DNA from: Paenibacillus sp. OK003
GTDB taxonomy: Bacteria > Bacillota > Bacilli > Paenibacillales > Paenibacillaceae
Direction of reading: 5' to 3'
NCBI RefSeq assembly: GCF_900109515.1
Contig: NZ_FOBD01000004.1
Coordinates: 62,001 to 126,000 of the forward strand
DNA: 64,000 nucleotides
Position 1 is the first letter of the stretch; the number at the start of each line of letters is the position of its first letter. This document shows positions 45,875 to 53,948 of the stretch, in pieces. The notes beneath the pieces were generated by a model. That model was not told the DNA's origin, made no database searches, and was given only the letters and a program-made list of their open reading frames with translations. A program made the translations under genes and the position numbers.

Positions 45875-47341
45875 ATGAGTTCAGTGGACGCAAAGTCCGA
45901 AAAAAGCGGAGGAATACGGGTCGGCGTTCAGAAGTTTGGACGTTTCCTGAGTGGTATGGTTATGCCGAACATGGGTGCATTTATCGCCTGGGGTTTGATT
46001 ACGGCATTGTTCATTCCAAAAGGATGGTTCCCTAACGCAGATTTTGCATTGCTGGTTGATCCAATGATCAAATATTTACTGCCTTTGCTTATCGGTTACA
46101 CAGGCGGTACCATGGTACACGGACAACGTGGTGGTGTAGTCGGTGCAATCATGACCATCGGGGTTATTGTCGGCAGTGATATTCCAATGTTCCTTGGCGC
46201 CATGATTGCCGGACCATTGGGAGCCTGGGTCATTAAGAAATTTGACAAGGCTGTTGATGGCAAAATCAAATCAGGGTTTGAGATGCTGGTTAACAACTTC
46301 TCCGCTGGTATTATTGGTGGGATTTTGGCCCTTCTAGCCCTTAAAGGCATCGGGCCTTTCGTTGAAGCGATTAGCAAGGTGTTATCGGCCGGGGTAGAAG
46401 CTTTGATGAATGCTGGTCTTCTCCCACTGGTCAACTTGATCATTGAGCCAGGAAAAGTATTATTCCTGAACAATGCCATCAACCATGGGATTTTGACGCC
46501 AATTGGTACGGATCAAGCAAGAGAACTGGGTCAATCCGTATTATTCATGCTTGAATCCAATCCAGGACCTGGACTCGGCATTTTGCTGGCATACTGCTTC
46601 TTCGGTCGCGGATCAGCCAAATCTTCCGCTCCAGGTGCTGTAATCATTCATTTCTTTGGCGGGATTCACGAGATTTATTTCCCTTACATTCTGATGAGAC
46701 CGATACTGATTCTGGCTGCGATGGCTGGTGGTGTGGCGGGTACATTGACCTTCATGCTGACAGGAGCTGGTTTGGTATCTGCACCGTCACCGGGAAGTAT
46801 CATTGCCTACTCATTGTTAACGCCTAAGGGTGGATATCTTGGCATGTTTGCAGGGGTAGCCGTAGCTGCGATCATCTCGTTCCTCGTGGCATCGATCCTG
46901 CTCAAAACAGGTAAACAGAAGGACGACGAAGATCTGGATAGTGCGTCCAACCGTATGAAGGACATGAAAAATCAGGGCAAAACGGGCAATCTCACCGTTG
47001 ATAAAGACAATCGTGAAGCTGACCGTGCGGCCGATATTGCTTCTTCGGCAGTAAAAACGGATATCAATAAAATTGTATTCTCCTGTGATGCAGGGATGGG
47101 TTCGAGTGCCATGGGTGCCTCGATTCTCCGGAAGAAAATGAAGGCAGCCGGTGTGGATGTCGCTGTAACCAACACGGCGATCAGTGAGATTCCACAAGAT
47201 GCCGACATCGTCATCACACAGAAAACATTGACAGACCGGGCCAAATCCGTGGCTCCAAATGCAGAGCATATTTCCATCGATAACTTCCTGAAGAGTCCTG
47301 AATATGAGGCACTGGTGGAGCGCCTCAAATCCGACTCCTGA
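45875..47341 (+). CDS. mtlA: PTS mannitol transporter EIICB
   Basis: A 488-residue mannitol permease. The EIIC part (about 20-345) has the family start G-R-F-L-S-G-M-V-M-P-N-M-G-A-F-I-A-W-G and the G-G-I-H-E-I-Y-F motif. A charged linker leads to the EIIB domain (about 393-488) with phosphocysteine in F-S-C-D-A-G-M-G-S-S-A-M-G. There is no fused EIIA; it is supplied by mtlF. TTGAGGAGG is the ribosome binding site. Its stop overlaps the mtlR start by one base. Confidence 0.95.
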   Translation: MSSVDAKSEKSGGIRVGVQKFGRFLSGMVMPNMGAFIAWGLITALFIPKGWFPNADFALLVDPMIKYLLPLLIGYTGGTMVHGQRGGVVGAIMTIGVIVGSDIPMFLGAMIAGPLGAWVIKKFDKAVDGKIKSGFEMLVNNFSAGIIGGILALLALKGIGPFVEAISKVLSAGVEALMNAGLLPLVNLIIEPGKVLFLNNAINHGILTPIGTDQARELGQSVLFMLESNPGPGLGILLAYCFFGRGSAKSSAPGAVIIHFFGGIHEIYFPYILMRPILILAAMAGGVAGTLTFMLTGAGLVSAPSPGSIIAYSLLTPKGGYLGMFAGVAVAAIISFLVASILLKTGKQKDDEDLDSASNRMKDMKNQGKTGNLTVDKDNREADRAADIASSAVKTDINKIVFSCDAGMGSSAMGASILRKKMKAAGVDVAVTNTAISEIPQDADIVITQKTLTDRAKSVAPNAEHISIDNFLKSPEYEALVERLKSDS

Positions 47342-49446
47342 TGAGTAATATTACAAGGAGACAGCGTGAGATCGTGGAGTTCCTGCTGGAGCATCCTCAT
47401 GAGGTAACTGCTGGCGATATAGCTGTTGCGGTCAAAGTAAGCACTCGTACCGTACATCGAGAGTTGCAGATGATTGAACAATGGCTTGAGCCCCTTGGCA
47501 TGAGATTGGAAAAAAAATCAGGAACCGGGGTTCGAATTGATCCCGGTTCCGATGATTTGGCCGTATTGCGCCAACAACTTGAGCTTAACGAATATGTGGA
47601 GTTTACGCCCGAAGAGCGTAAACTCTTCATGCTTTGTATTTTGCTGGATGAAGCTGAACCTGTGAAGCTGCTTGCATTGGCCTCAGATCTGAAGGTAACC
47701 GTGTCTACGGCGAGCAATGATCTGGACGATCTGGAGCCACGCATTCAGCTGGCGGGATTGAAGCTGGTTCGCAGGCGTGGATACGGGGTCAAGATCAATG
47801 GAAGCGAGCTGGCTCATCGCATGGCTATTTCCGCGCTCGCTCTTGAATATCTGGATGAATCCGATTTATTCGGTAGACATGCGGAGCAGGGAGTTTCCAA
47901 AGTAAACAGCAAACTTCTAGAAATGATAGGGCATGAGGATGTACTTAAAGTTGAAAATGCGTTATGGCAGCCGGATATTGAGTGGTTGGAAAATATCCCG
48001 GAGCGTCAATATATGAAGCTGCTGATTCAATTGTCAGTAGCCGTTGTGCGGATTCGGAAAGGTTTTGGCATAGGTCGGAGCACTCAACAGGACAAAAAAG
48101 ACGTTGGAAATCCTCTGCAAGATGAGCGGAAGGTGCCGGAATATTTGGCTTCACGGTTGTGCGGCGTTCTATCTGCCCAGCTTGGGCTGGAGTTTGTCGG
48201 CGAGGAGCAGGCTTATTTTCACAGGCTGCTAGTTGAAATCGAGCAATCGATTCATTCCTCGCGTCTACTGCCCATAGACGATCTGGTCTTACTCGACATG
48301 GTTCGTTCTCTTACAGATCGAATGCAGGAGAAAACTCATTATTCGTTCCATGAGGATCGTCTGCTTCGTGAAGGTCTGATTGCCCATATAGAGCCGGTGC
48401 TGGAACGAATGGATGGGCGGCAGCTCATCCGTAATCCGTTGCTTCAGCAGATCCGAAAGGATTATGAATCACTGTTTGAGGATGTAAAGTCAGCGGTGCG
48501 AGAGGCTTGGCCCCATACGGATGTGCCGGATGAGGAAATTGGTTTTTTGGTAATGCACTTCGGTGCTTCCATGGAACGGCTGCGGGTGCTGAAGCGTGAA
48601 ATCCGGGCTGTCGTCGTCTGTACGAGTGGGATCGGATCTTCACGGATGTTATCGAGCCGTCTGTCCAAGGAAATCCCCGAAATTCGGATTGTGGACAGCG
48701 TGTCCTGGTATGAAGCTGCACGTATACCGAAGACGGAATATGATCTGGTTCTCTCTACAGTGGATTTACCGATGGATAAACATCAATACTACAAGGTGAG
48801 CCCACTGCTGACGGCAGAAGAAAGTGAACGTTTAAGACACTTCATCCGGACAACGACGCTTCAGCGGGAACATAGTCCCCCACCTGAAGCAGATTCAGTG
48901 ACAACAGGACGAATTTCCGATCCGGTTGGACTGGAAGCGACCCTGATTGAAATCGTACAGATTATCGGCAAGTTTCAGGTGTTCCCGCTGGATAATCAGG
49001 ATATCGGATTTTATGAAACGGCGTACGCTATGTGCAGCGTTTTGCATCAATCCGGTGTATTGAATAATCCAGATGAGATTGCCAGGCTGCTGGAGGAGCG
49101 TGAAGCTGTTGGAAGTCAGAAGATTCCCGGAACTTCCCTCGCTCTGTTTCATACACGCAGTGATGGCATTCACAGTCCTTCAATTACGCTGTTCCAACTG
49201 ACAGAGCCGCTTCTCCGCACGCCGGAAGACCCGGCAGGTGTCAGCCATGTGCTCTTGATGCTTGGGCCGAGACAGTTATCGAAGGAAAGTTTGGAGGTAC
49301 TGAGTGAGATCAGTGCGCTATTGTTGCAGGAAGAAATGATTGCATTACTTGAAAAAGGCAACCGGGATGATCTAATTCATTACTTGTCCCAAGAACTTGC
49401 GGGATTTTACCGCAGCAAAACCGAAATTGGAGGTATTCAAACATGA
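47341..49446 (+). CDS. mtlR: Mannitol operon activator MtlR (PRD-containing)
   Basis: A 701-residue DeoR/BglG-type activator with an N-terminal helix-turn-helix (about 1-60, T-A-G-D-I-A-V-A-V-K-V-S-T-R-T-V-H-R), a second winged helix, two PRDs (about 200-400), an EIIB-Gat-like domain with the cysteine in V-V-C-T-S-G-I-G-S-S-R and an EIIA-Mtl-like domain (about 540-690). PTS phosphorylation of these parts tunes DNA binding. ATG overlaps the mtlA stop with no clear ribosome binding site, so it depends on coupling. Placing mtlR between mtlA and mtlF follows the Geobacillus-type order. Confidence 0.93.
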   Translation: MSNITRRQREIVEFLLEHPHEVTAGDIAVAVKVSTRTVHRELQMIEQWLEPLGMRLEKKSGTGVRIDPGSDDLAVLRQQLELNEYVEFTPEERKLFMLCILLDEAEPVKLLALASDLKVTVSTASNDLDDLEPRIQLAGLKLVRRRGYGVKINGSELAHRMAISALALEYLDESDLFGRHAEQGVSKVNSKLLEMIGHEDVLKVENALWQPDIEWLENIPERQYMKLLIQLSVAVVRIRKGFGIGRSTQQDKKDVGNPLQDERKVPEYLASRLCGVLSAQLGLEFVGEEQAYFHRLLVEIEQSIHSSRLLPIDDLVLLDMVRSLTDRMQEKTHYSFHEDRLLREGLIAHIEPVLERMDGRQLIRNPLLQQIRKDYESLFEDVKSAVREAWPHTDVPDEEIGFLVMHFGASMERLRVLKREIRAVVVCTSGIGSSRMLSSRLSKEIPEIRIVDSVSWYEAARIPKTEYDLVLSTVDLPMDKHQYYKVSPLLTAEESERLRHFIRTTTLQREHSPPPEADSVTTGRISDPVGLEATLIEIVQIIGKFQVFPLDNQDIGFYETAYAMCSVLHQSGVLNNPDEIARLLEEREAVGSQKIPGTSLALFHTRSDGIHSPSITLFQLTEPLLRTPEDPAGVSHVLLMLGPRQLSKESLEVLSEISALLLQEEMIALLEKGNRDDLIHYLSQELAGFYRSKTEIGGIQT

Positions 49447-49877
49447 GTGTGTTAACTAAAGATAAAGTCATCATGAATGCAACGGCTCAGGACAAATACG
49501 AAGCGATTCGTATGGCAGGTCAAATTCTGAAAGACGCGGGACATATCACCGCTGAATACATTGACAAAATGCTGGAGCGTGAAGAGATTGTCTCCACATA
49601 TGTCGGCAACGGACTTGCGATTCCACACGGCACGAAGGAATCCAAATCATTCATCCTGTCCACAGGCATTTCCGTCATTCAGTTCCCGCAAGGTGTTGAT
49701 TTTGGGGAAGAAAAAGCGTATATGGTCATTGGTATCGCCGCTCAAGGTGGAGAACATATGGAGATCCTGACCAGCATCGCAGTCATCTGCGCCGAGGAAG
49801 AGAACATGGAAGCTTTGCGTCATGCTCAAACCGCTGAAGAAGTCATCACTATTTTGGAAAGTGAAATGGAGCTATGA
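49443..49877 (+). CDS. mtlF: PTS mannitol EIIA component
   Basis: A 144-residue EIIA of the mannitol/fructose type that passes phosphate from HPr to the EIIB domain of MtlA. The phosphohistidine lies in L-A-I-P-H-G-T-K-E near residue 61. ATTGGAGGT in the end of mtlR is its ribosome binding site, and the ATG overlaps the mtlR stop. It overlaps mtlD downstream in the same way. Confidence 0.95.
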   Translation: MSVLTKDKVIMNATAQDKYEAIRMAGQILKDAGHITAEYIDKMLEREEIVSTYVGNGLAIPHGTKESKSFILSTGISVIQFPQGVDFGEEKAYMVIGIAAQGGEHMEILTSIAVICAEEENMEALRHAQTAEEVITILESEMEL

Positions 49878-51025
49878 AGGCCCTTCATTTTGGAGCAGGT
49901 AATATTGGACGTGGCTTTATCGGTTTGATTCTGTCCCGTGCAGGCTACAATGTCGTTTTCTCCGACGTCAATCAGGAGCTGGTTACGGCTCTCCAGCAGC
50001 GTGGAGAGTACACGGTTGAACTGGCTAACGAGGCCAAGGATCTGGAGACAGTTACCGGTGTGAGTGCAATCGATGGAACCAACCTGGATACTGTTGCCCA
50101 GAACGTTGCAGAAGCTGAACTGATCACAACCGCAGTGGGTGTGAACATTCTGAAACATATTGCTCCGGGTATTGCCAAAGGACTGACGTCCAGACTGGGA
50201 ACGGGTGATGTCTTCCAGCCCCTTCACATTATTGCCTGTGAAAATGCAATTGGTGCCAGCACTCAACTGAAAGAACATGTATATGGTCTGCTGGATGAGC
50301 GTACTCGCCTGCTTGCGGATCAGTACGTGTATTTCCCGGACTCTGCCGTAGATCGGATTGTGCCGATTCAGCATCATGAAGATCCATTGCATGTACAGGT
50401 AGAGCCTTTCTATGAATGGGTTGTTGACCGTTCACAAATGGCTCCTGCATTCAAACCGATTGAGGGTGTAATGTATGTGGATGATCTGGAGCCTTATATC
50501 GAACGGAAGCTGTTTACCGTTAATACGGGACACTGTATTGCCGCTTATATTGGATATGTGAACGGATATGATACGATTCAGAAGGCTATTGCCGATGAAA
50601 AAGTCAAATCCATCGTATATGGTGCCTTGCAGGAAACCGGATCCGTTTTGGTGAAGCGATTTGGATTCAATGCCGATGATCATCAGTTGTACATTGCCAA
50701 AATATTGGAACGTTTCGTTAACCCGCATCTGACGGATGAGGTAACTCGTGTAGGACGTTCACCACTGCGGAAACTGTCCCCGAATGACCGTCTGGTTCGC
50801 CCGGCTCTCCAGGCTTACGAGTATGGAACAGAGACAACACATTTGGCGATGGGGATGGCCGCTGCCTGCAAGTTTGACGTTTCCGAAGACCCGGAAGCAG
50901 TGGAACTCCAGACTACGATCCAGCAAAAAGGGATTGAAGCAGCACTCAGCCAGTATACGTCCATGGACGAGAGCCATCCTGTACTGAAACAGGCTGTAGC
51001 GCATTATCAACAAATGCAGAAGTAA
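49874..51025 (+). CDS. mtlD: Mannitol-1-phosphate 5-dehydrogenase
   Basis: A 383-residue polyol dehydrogenase that oxidises mannitol-1-phosphate to fructose-6-phosphate with NAD. The N-terminal H-F-G-A-G-N-I-G-R-G-F-I-G nucleotide motif and the K-L-F-T-V-N-T-G-H-C-I-A-A-Y block (near residue 215) are family signatures. The ATG overlaps the end of mtlF, with GGAG just before. It completes the operon and is followed by a strong terminator. Confidence 0.96.
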   Translation: MKALHFGAGNIGRGFIGLILSRAGYNVVFSDVNQELVTALQQRGEYTVELANEAKDLETVTGVSAIDGTNLDTVAQNVAEAELITTAVGVNILKHIAPGIAKGLTSRLGTGDVFQPLHIIACENAIGASTQLKEHVYGLLDERTRLLADQYVYFPDSAVDRIVPIQHHEDPLHVQVEPFYEWVVDRSQMAPAFKPIEGVMYVDDLEPYIERKLFTVNTGHCIAAYIGYVNGYDTIQKAIADEKVKSIVYGALQETGSVLVKRFGFNADDHQLYIAKILERFVNPHLTDEVTRVGRSPLRKLSPNDRLVRPALQAYEYGTETTHLAMGMAAACKFDVSEDPEAVELQTTIQQKGIEAALSQYTSMDESHPVLKQAVAHYQQMQK

Positions 51026-51063
51026 CGTTCTGTATTTCAATACAAAATAATATTGATTGAAGA

Positions 51064-51100
51064 AGAGCCTCACAGGGTTAACTGTGGGGCTCTTTATTTT
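51064..51100. terminator. Terminator after mtlD
   Basis: A 12-bp stem AGAGCCTCACAG / CTGTGGGGCTCT (with two G-T pairs) around GGTTAA, then a T-rich tail. The convergent CWC gene ends inside the hairpin. Confidence 0.88.
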
Positions 51101-51326
51101 GGTCTGTCTTCTTTTTATACGTATCCAGACATGTCTCGCAGATGCAGGACTTCCTGCGCTGGTCTGCCGGAATGGGGTCAAATACCCCTTCTGGGAACAC
51201 AGCCCGGTTACACCAGCATTCTGAATGAGGACGACCAGCGGCATAGGAGCAGCCATTGGGCTCACCGCACAAAGGACATACAAGAACTTCTGGATTGACT
51301 TTCTTTGTATCTTGCTCAACAGACAT
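51078..51326 (-). CDS. Cysteine-rich CWC family protein
   Basis: An 82-residue small protein with C-P-L-C-G ... N-x-C ... E-C-W-C ... C-I-C-x2-C, the cysteine-rich CWC pattern that probably forms two zinc knuckles. The start at 51326 follows GGAAGGAAG; the open frame upstream of it lacks a site. It lies directly downstream of the MutS2-like gene's stop region on the same strand with about 90 bases between, so the two may be co-transcribed. Function unknown. Confidence 0.78.
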   Translation of the reverse strand: MSVEQDTKKVNPEVLVCPLCGEPNGCSYAAGRPHSECWCNRAVFPEGVFDPIPADQRRKSCICETCLDTYKKKTDQNKEPHS

Positions 51327-51418
51327 ACGAGTCTTCCTTCCCCGATGAATTTCTAACCACGCACGATCGATAGGTTTATTAAAGCATAGCAACTCAACCC
51401 ATTATACCAATCCTGTGA

Positions 51419-53374
51419 TTATTCTTCAGGGGGCAATTCAATCTTCAGTCCTTCCACATGCTTGCGACTCATCAGTTTGCGTTTTTTGCGGTTCTCTTTG
51501 GTCTCCAGCACGATGTCGAGGTCATAGTCGTCGCCCGGATAAAGTTCCTGTGCAGAAATATGCAAAGTCAGGCGTTTCTTGTGAATTTTGACTTTACGTC
51601 CACGTAGCATGACTCCGATATTTCCGCGACTGTCCTCCACATCACAGACGATGCCTGACTGGTTCAGATAAGCTGCATAGACGCGATCCCCTTTTCGGAA
51701 TGCTTTGGCAGGAGGAGTAGGTTCTAATGTTTCAGGCCGATCAGCAGATTGCTCTCTTGTTTCCGTTTGTACGGACGGGCTCACAGATTTCATCTTGTTC
51801 CTTGTTTTATTTAAGTGTTCTTGTTCAACCGTACTGTTTGTTTGCGAGACACCCTGATCTGAAATGAGCTTGGATCGCTCAATAATGCGCTGTGGCATAC
51901 CCAGTTTCAGTGCAATGGAATAGGCATAGCTGTCTCCGGCTTCTCCGATCCGCAATCGATAAAGAGGCTGAAGAGAGACCGTATCGAATTCCATTCGGGC
52001 ATTCTCAAATCCAGGCGTGGCTGCTGCAAAATGTTTGATTTCCCCAAAATGGGTTGTGGCGATAACGGTAGCTCCACGGCTGTGCAGCTCTTCCAGCATG
52101 GCGATCGAGAGCCCCACTCCCTCACCGGGATCGGTACCGGAGGCCATCTCGTCAATAAGCACAAGTGTAGATGAATCGGCTTGCTCCAGAATGCCAATCA
52201 TGTTGCGAATATGTGCAGAAAAGGTACTGAGTGCTTGCTCCAGGCTCTGTCCATCGCCGATATCAACAGCAACTTCATGATATACGGCCATCTCGCCATT
52301 TTCAGCGACAGGCACAAGCAGACCAGATTGCATCATCAAGGTGAGCAGACCCAATGTTTTGAGCGCAACCGTTTTGCCACCCGTATTCGGCCCGGTAATG
52401 ATTAGTGAGGAATACGTCTGACCGATTGCAAAATCAAGCTGAACCATGGATGCACCCATAAGCGGATGGCGGGCATGATGAATCCGAACCCGTCCATTGG
52501 CATTGACACGTACAGTCCGTCCGTCCATGGTGGCCGCATATTTCGCTTTGGCGAACAGGAAATCCAGAATACCTACCGTTTCCGTATTTAACGATATTTC
52601 ACGATGATAAGACTCTGCCAGGGAGGTTAAGTCACCGAGGATTTTCATCTCCTCCCGTGATTCCTCGGCTTGCAGTGAAGCGAGCTCCATTTGCAGACCT
52701 ACTAACTCAGCAGGCTCGATATATACGGTTTGACCACTTCCCGATTCATCCAGCACACTGCCTTTAACGTGTTTGCGGAATTCTTTCTTAATGGGCAGCA
52801 CGGTTCTTCCACTACGCTGACTAATCACATTTTCCTGCATGATGGAGCGGTGTTTGCTTATAAGAGAATCCAGCTTGCGCTTCATGCGTTCCTCATTCAC
52901 CGTCATTTTTTTACGAATACGTATCAGCTCCTTGCTTGCCTGATCTTGAATGCGTCCACTATGGATACAACGTTCAATCTCGCTCAGCAGGGATTCCATC
53001 CATATCATGGATGAAGCGTAGCGACTAACTGTGGGGGCCACTTCGGATTTGCCCTCCATGTATTTCATAAGCTGTGCGCAGCTGCGAAGAAATTGGGCGA
53101 GATGGCTGAAATCACGTTCCGTAAATAAATAACCGGTGCCTAGCAGATCCATAATGGTCTCCATGCCATCCAGTGATGGAATGGGCACGCTGGCGCCGTT
53201 ACGAATCAAAGCAGCCGCTTCAGCGGTCTCTTCCAGACGCATTTGAATCAGAGGAGCGTCCACCATTGGTTTCATGTCTCTTGCATAACGTTTGCCCAAA
53301 TAAGATAGGGCACAGTTAGCAACGTTTTTTTGAATTTGTGGATAACCCAAACTGGTTAATGTTTTTTCATTCAT
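51419..53374 (-). CDS. MutS2-like ATPase lacking the Smr domain
   Basis: A 651-residue relative of MutS2 (RqcU), which acts on DNA recombination intermediates and, in Bacillus, on collided ribosomes. The core has a MutS lever/clamp coiled coil (about 30-285) and the ATPase with Walker A G328-P-N-T-G-G-K334-T, Walker B 404-410 (L-V-L-I-D-E-M) and T-T-H442. A linker and a KOW-like barrel (about 555-625) follow, and the protein stops where MutS2 (about 785 residues) would continue into the Smr nuclease domain. AAGGAGAGATC precedes ATG 53374. A long attenuator-like leader lies upstream. It is probably a paralogue rather than the main MutS2. Confidence 0.85.
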   Translation of the reverse strand: MNEKTLTSLGYPQIQKNVANCALSYLGKRYARDMKPMVDAPLIQMRLEETAEAAALIRNGASVPIPSLDGMETIMDLLGTGYLFTERDFSHLAQFLRSCAQLMKYMEGKSEVAPTVSRYASSMIWMESLLSEIERCIHSGRIQDQASKELIRIRKKMTVNEERMKRKLDSLISKHRSIMQENVISQRSGRTVLPIKKEFRKHVKGSVLDESGSGQTVYIEPAELVGLQMELASLQAEESREEMKILGDLTSLAESYHREISLNTETVGILDFLFAKAKYAATMDGRTVRVNANGRVRIHHARHPLMGASMVQLDFAIGQTYSSLIITGPNTGGKTVALKTLGLLTLMMQSGLLVPVAENGEMAVYHEVAVDIGDGQSLEQALSTFSAHIRNMIGILEQADSSTLVLIDEMASGTDPGEGVGLSIAMLEELHSRGATVIATTHFGEIKHFAAATPGFENARMEFDTVSLQPLYRLRIGEAGDSYAYSIALKLGMPQRIIERSKLISDQGVSQTNSTVEQEHLNKTRNKMKSVSPSVQTETREQSADRPETLEPTPPAKAFRKGDRVYAAYLNQSGIVCDVEDSRGNIGVMLRGRKVKIHKKRLTLHISAQELYPGDDYDLDIVLETKENRKKRKLMSRKHVEGLKIELPPEE

Positions 53375-53442
53375 GCTTGATCTCTCCTTGGTAATAAAAA
53401 TGAATTTCGGTTTAAGCGATGGGACATATTCCCGGAAAACGC

Positions 53443-53482
53443 AAAAAGGGCGGAGAATGAACAAACGTCATTCTCCGCCCTT
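53443..53482 (-). terminator. Second terminator in MutS2-like leader
   Basis: A 15-bp perfect stem, AAGGGCGGAGAATGA / TCATTCTCCGCCCTT, with a 7-base loop and a T-run on the minus strand. It lies 70 bases before the start codon. Confidence 0.85.
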
Positions 53483-53517
53483 AACGTAGGGGAAAGTAGG
53501 GCCCGTTATAGGTCTAT

Positions 53518-53548
53518 AAAAAAAAATCCACGCTGAACACAGCGCGGA
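53518..53548 (-). terminator. First terminator in MutS2-like leader
   Basis: Minus-strand stem TCCGCGCTG / CAGCGTGGA (one mismatch or G-T) with a four-base loop, followed by nine T. It is flanked by GGTCTAT (53556-53550) and ATAGACC (53517-53511), which can close an outer helix around hairpin and T-run. Confidence 0.8.
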
Positions 53549-53693
53549 AATAGACCCGGACACGTACAATCCCGGAGGCGATTTATGATATCCGCTGTTC
53601 TTAACTAAGTACAGGGTAGTGGCGCATCATGAAACACACGTATGCCACAAGGCACAAGTGAATCGAAGGCCAAACTCCTGAATATGAAACTTG

Positions 53694-53717
53694 TTAGTTA
53701 AGAACGCTCACCGACAT
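53694..53717 (-). CDS. Putative leader peptide MSVSVLN
   Basis: A 7-codon ORF (M-S-V-S-V-L-N, then TAA) on the minus strand. AAGGAGA (53732-53726) stands 8 bases before its ATG, as good a site as those of real genes here. Codons 5 to stop (GTT CTT AAC TAA) are exactly the 5' arm of the 12-bp leader helix, so a ribosome on these codons would prevent the helix from forming. It is probably a regulatory ORF and the product has no role of its own. Confidence 0.6.
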   Translation of the reverse strand: MSVSVLN

Positions 53718-53751
53718 CAAAATCTCTCCTTTGATTGAGGAATATGCAACC

Positions 53752-53781
53752 AATATAAACTGGAAATTGCCTTGAAGTCAA
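53752..53781 (-). promoter_or_regulatory. Promoter of MutS2-like leader
   Basis: Minus-strand TTGACT (53781-53776), 18-base spacer, TATATT (53757-53752). It would start the transcript near 53745, just upstream of the leader-ORF ribosome binding site. Confidence 0.65.
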
Positions 53782-53948
53782 CCTTCAATAATAAATAGTG
53801 GACTTGAATAACGATGGGTTTTAAAATAACAATAGTAAATTAATCCAATGAAAGCGATATTATACATACGTTTTGCATTCGATCGGGAAGCGATCCCAAA
53901 ATCGTTCTCGTTCAAATCACGCAAAATGCACAAAGGAGGATGCTCTTT

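Larger units (their letters stand above)
53375..53745 (-). ncRNA. Attenuator-like leader of MutS2-like gene
   Basis: A 5' leader of about 370 bases that carries, in transcription order, a 7-codon leader ORF, the 5' arm of a 12-bp helix, its complement, a possible antiterminator segment, and two intrinsic terminators. The arms are GTTCTTAACTAA (RNA from 53705-53694) and TTAGTTAAGAAC (53608-53597), perfectly complementary. The next bases, AGCGGA (to 53591), together with GAACA of the second arm, can pair with TCCGC and TGTTC of the first terminator instead. This is the arrangement of ribosome-mediated attenuation; no named RNA family is recognised. Confidence 0.65.

Noticed and set aside
53581-53740. 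T-box or known riboswitch in MutS2-like leader
   Set aside because: No T-box consensus, and no purine, SAM, TPP or ykkC core sequence was found. The leader-ORF attenuation reading explains the arms better.
53849-53862. cre-like site TGAAAGCGATATTA before the YesS-like gene
   Set aside because: It matches 12 of 14 positions but lacks the central Y-T and symmetrical half, and lies in AT-rich sequence where chance matches are common.
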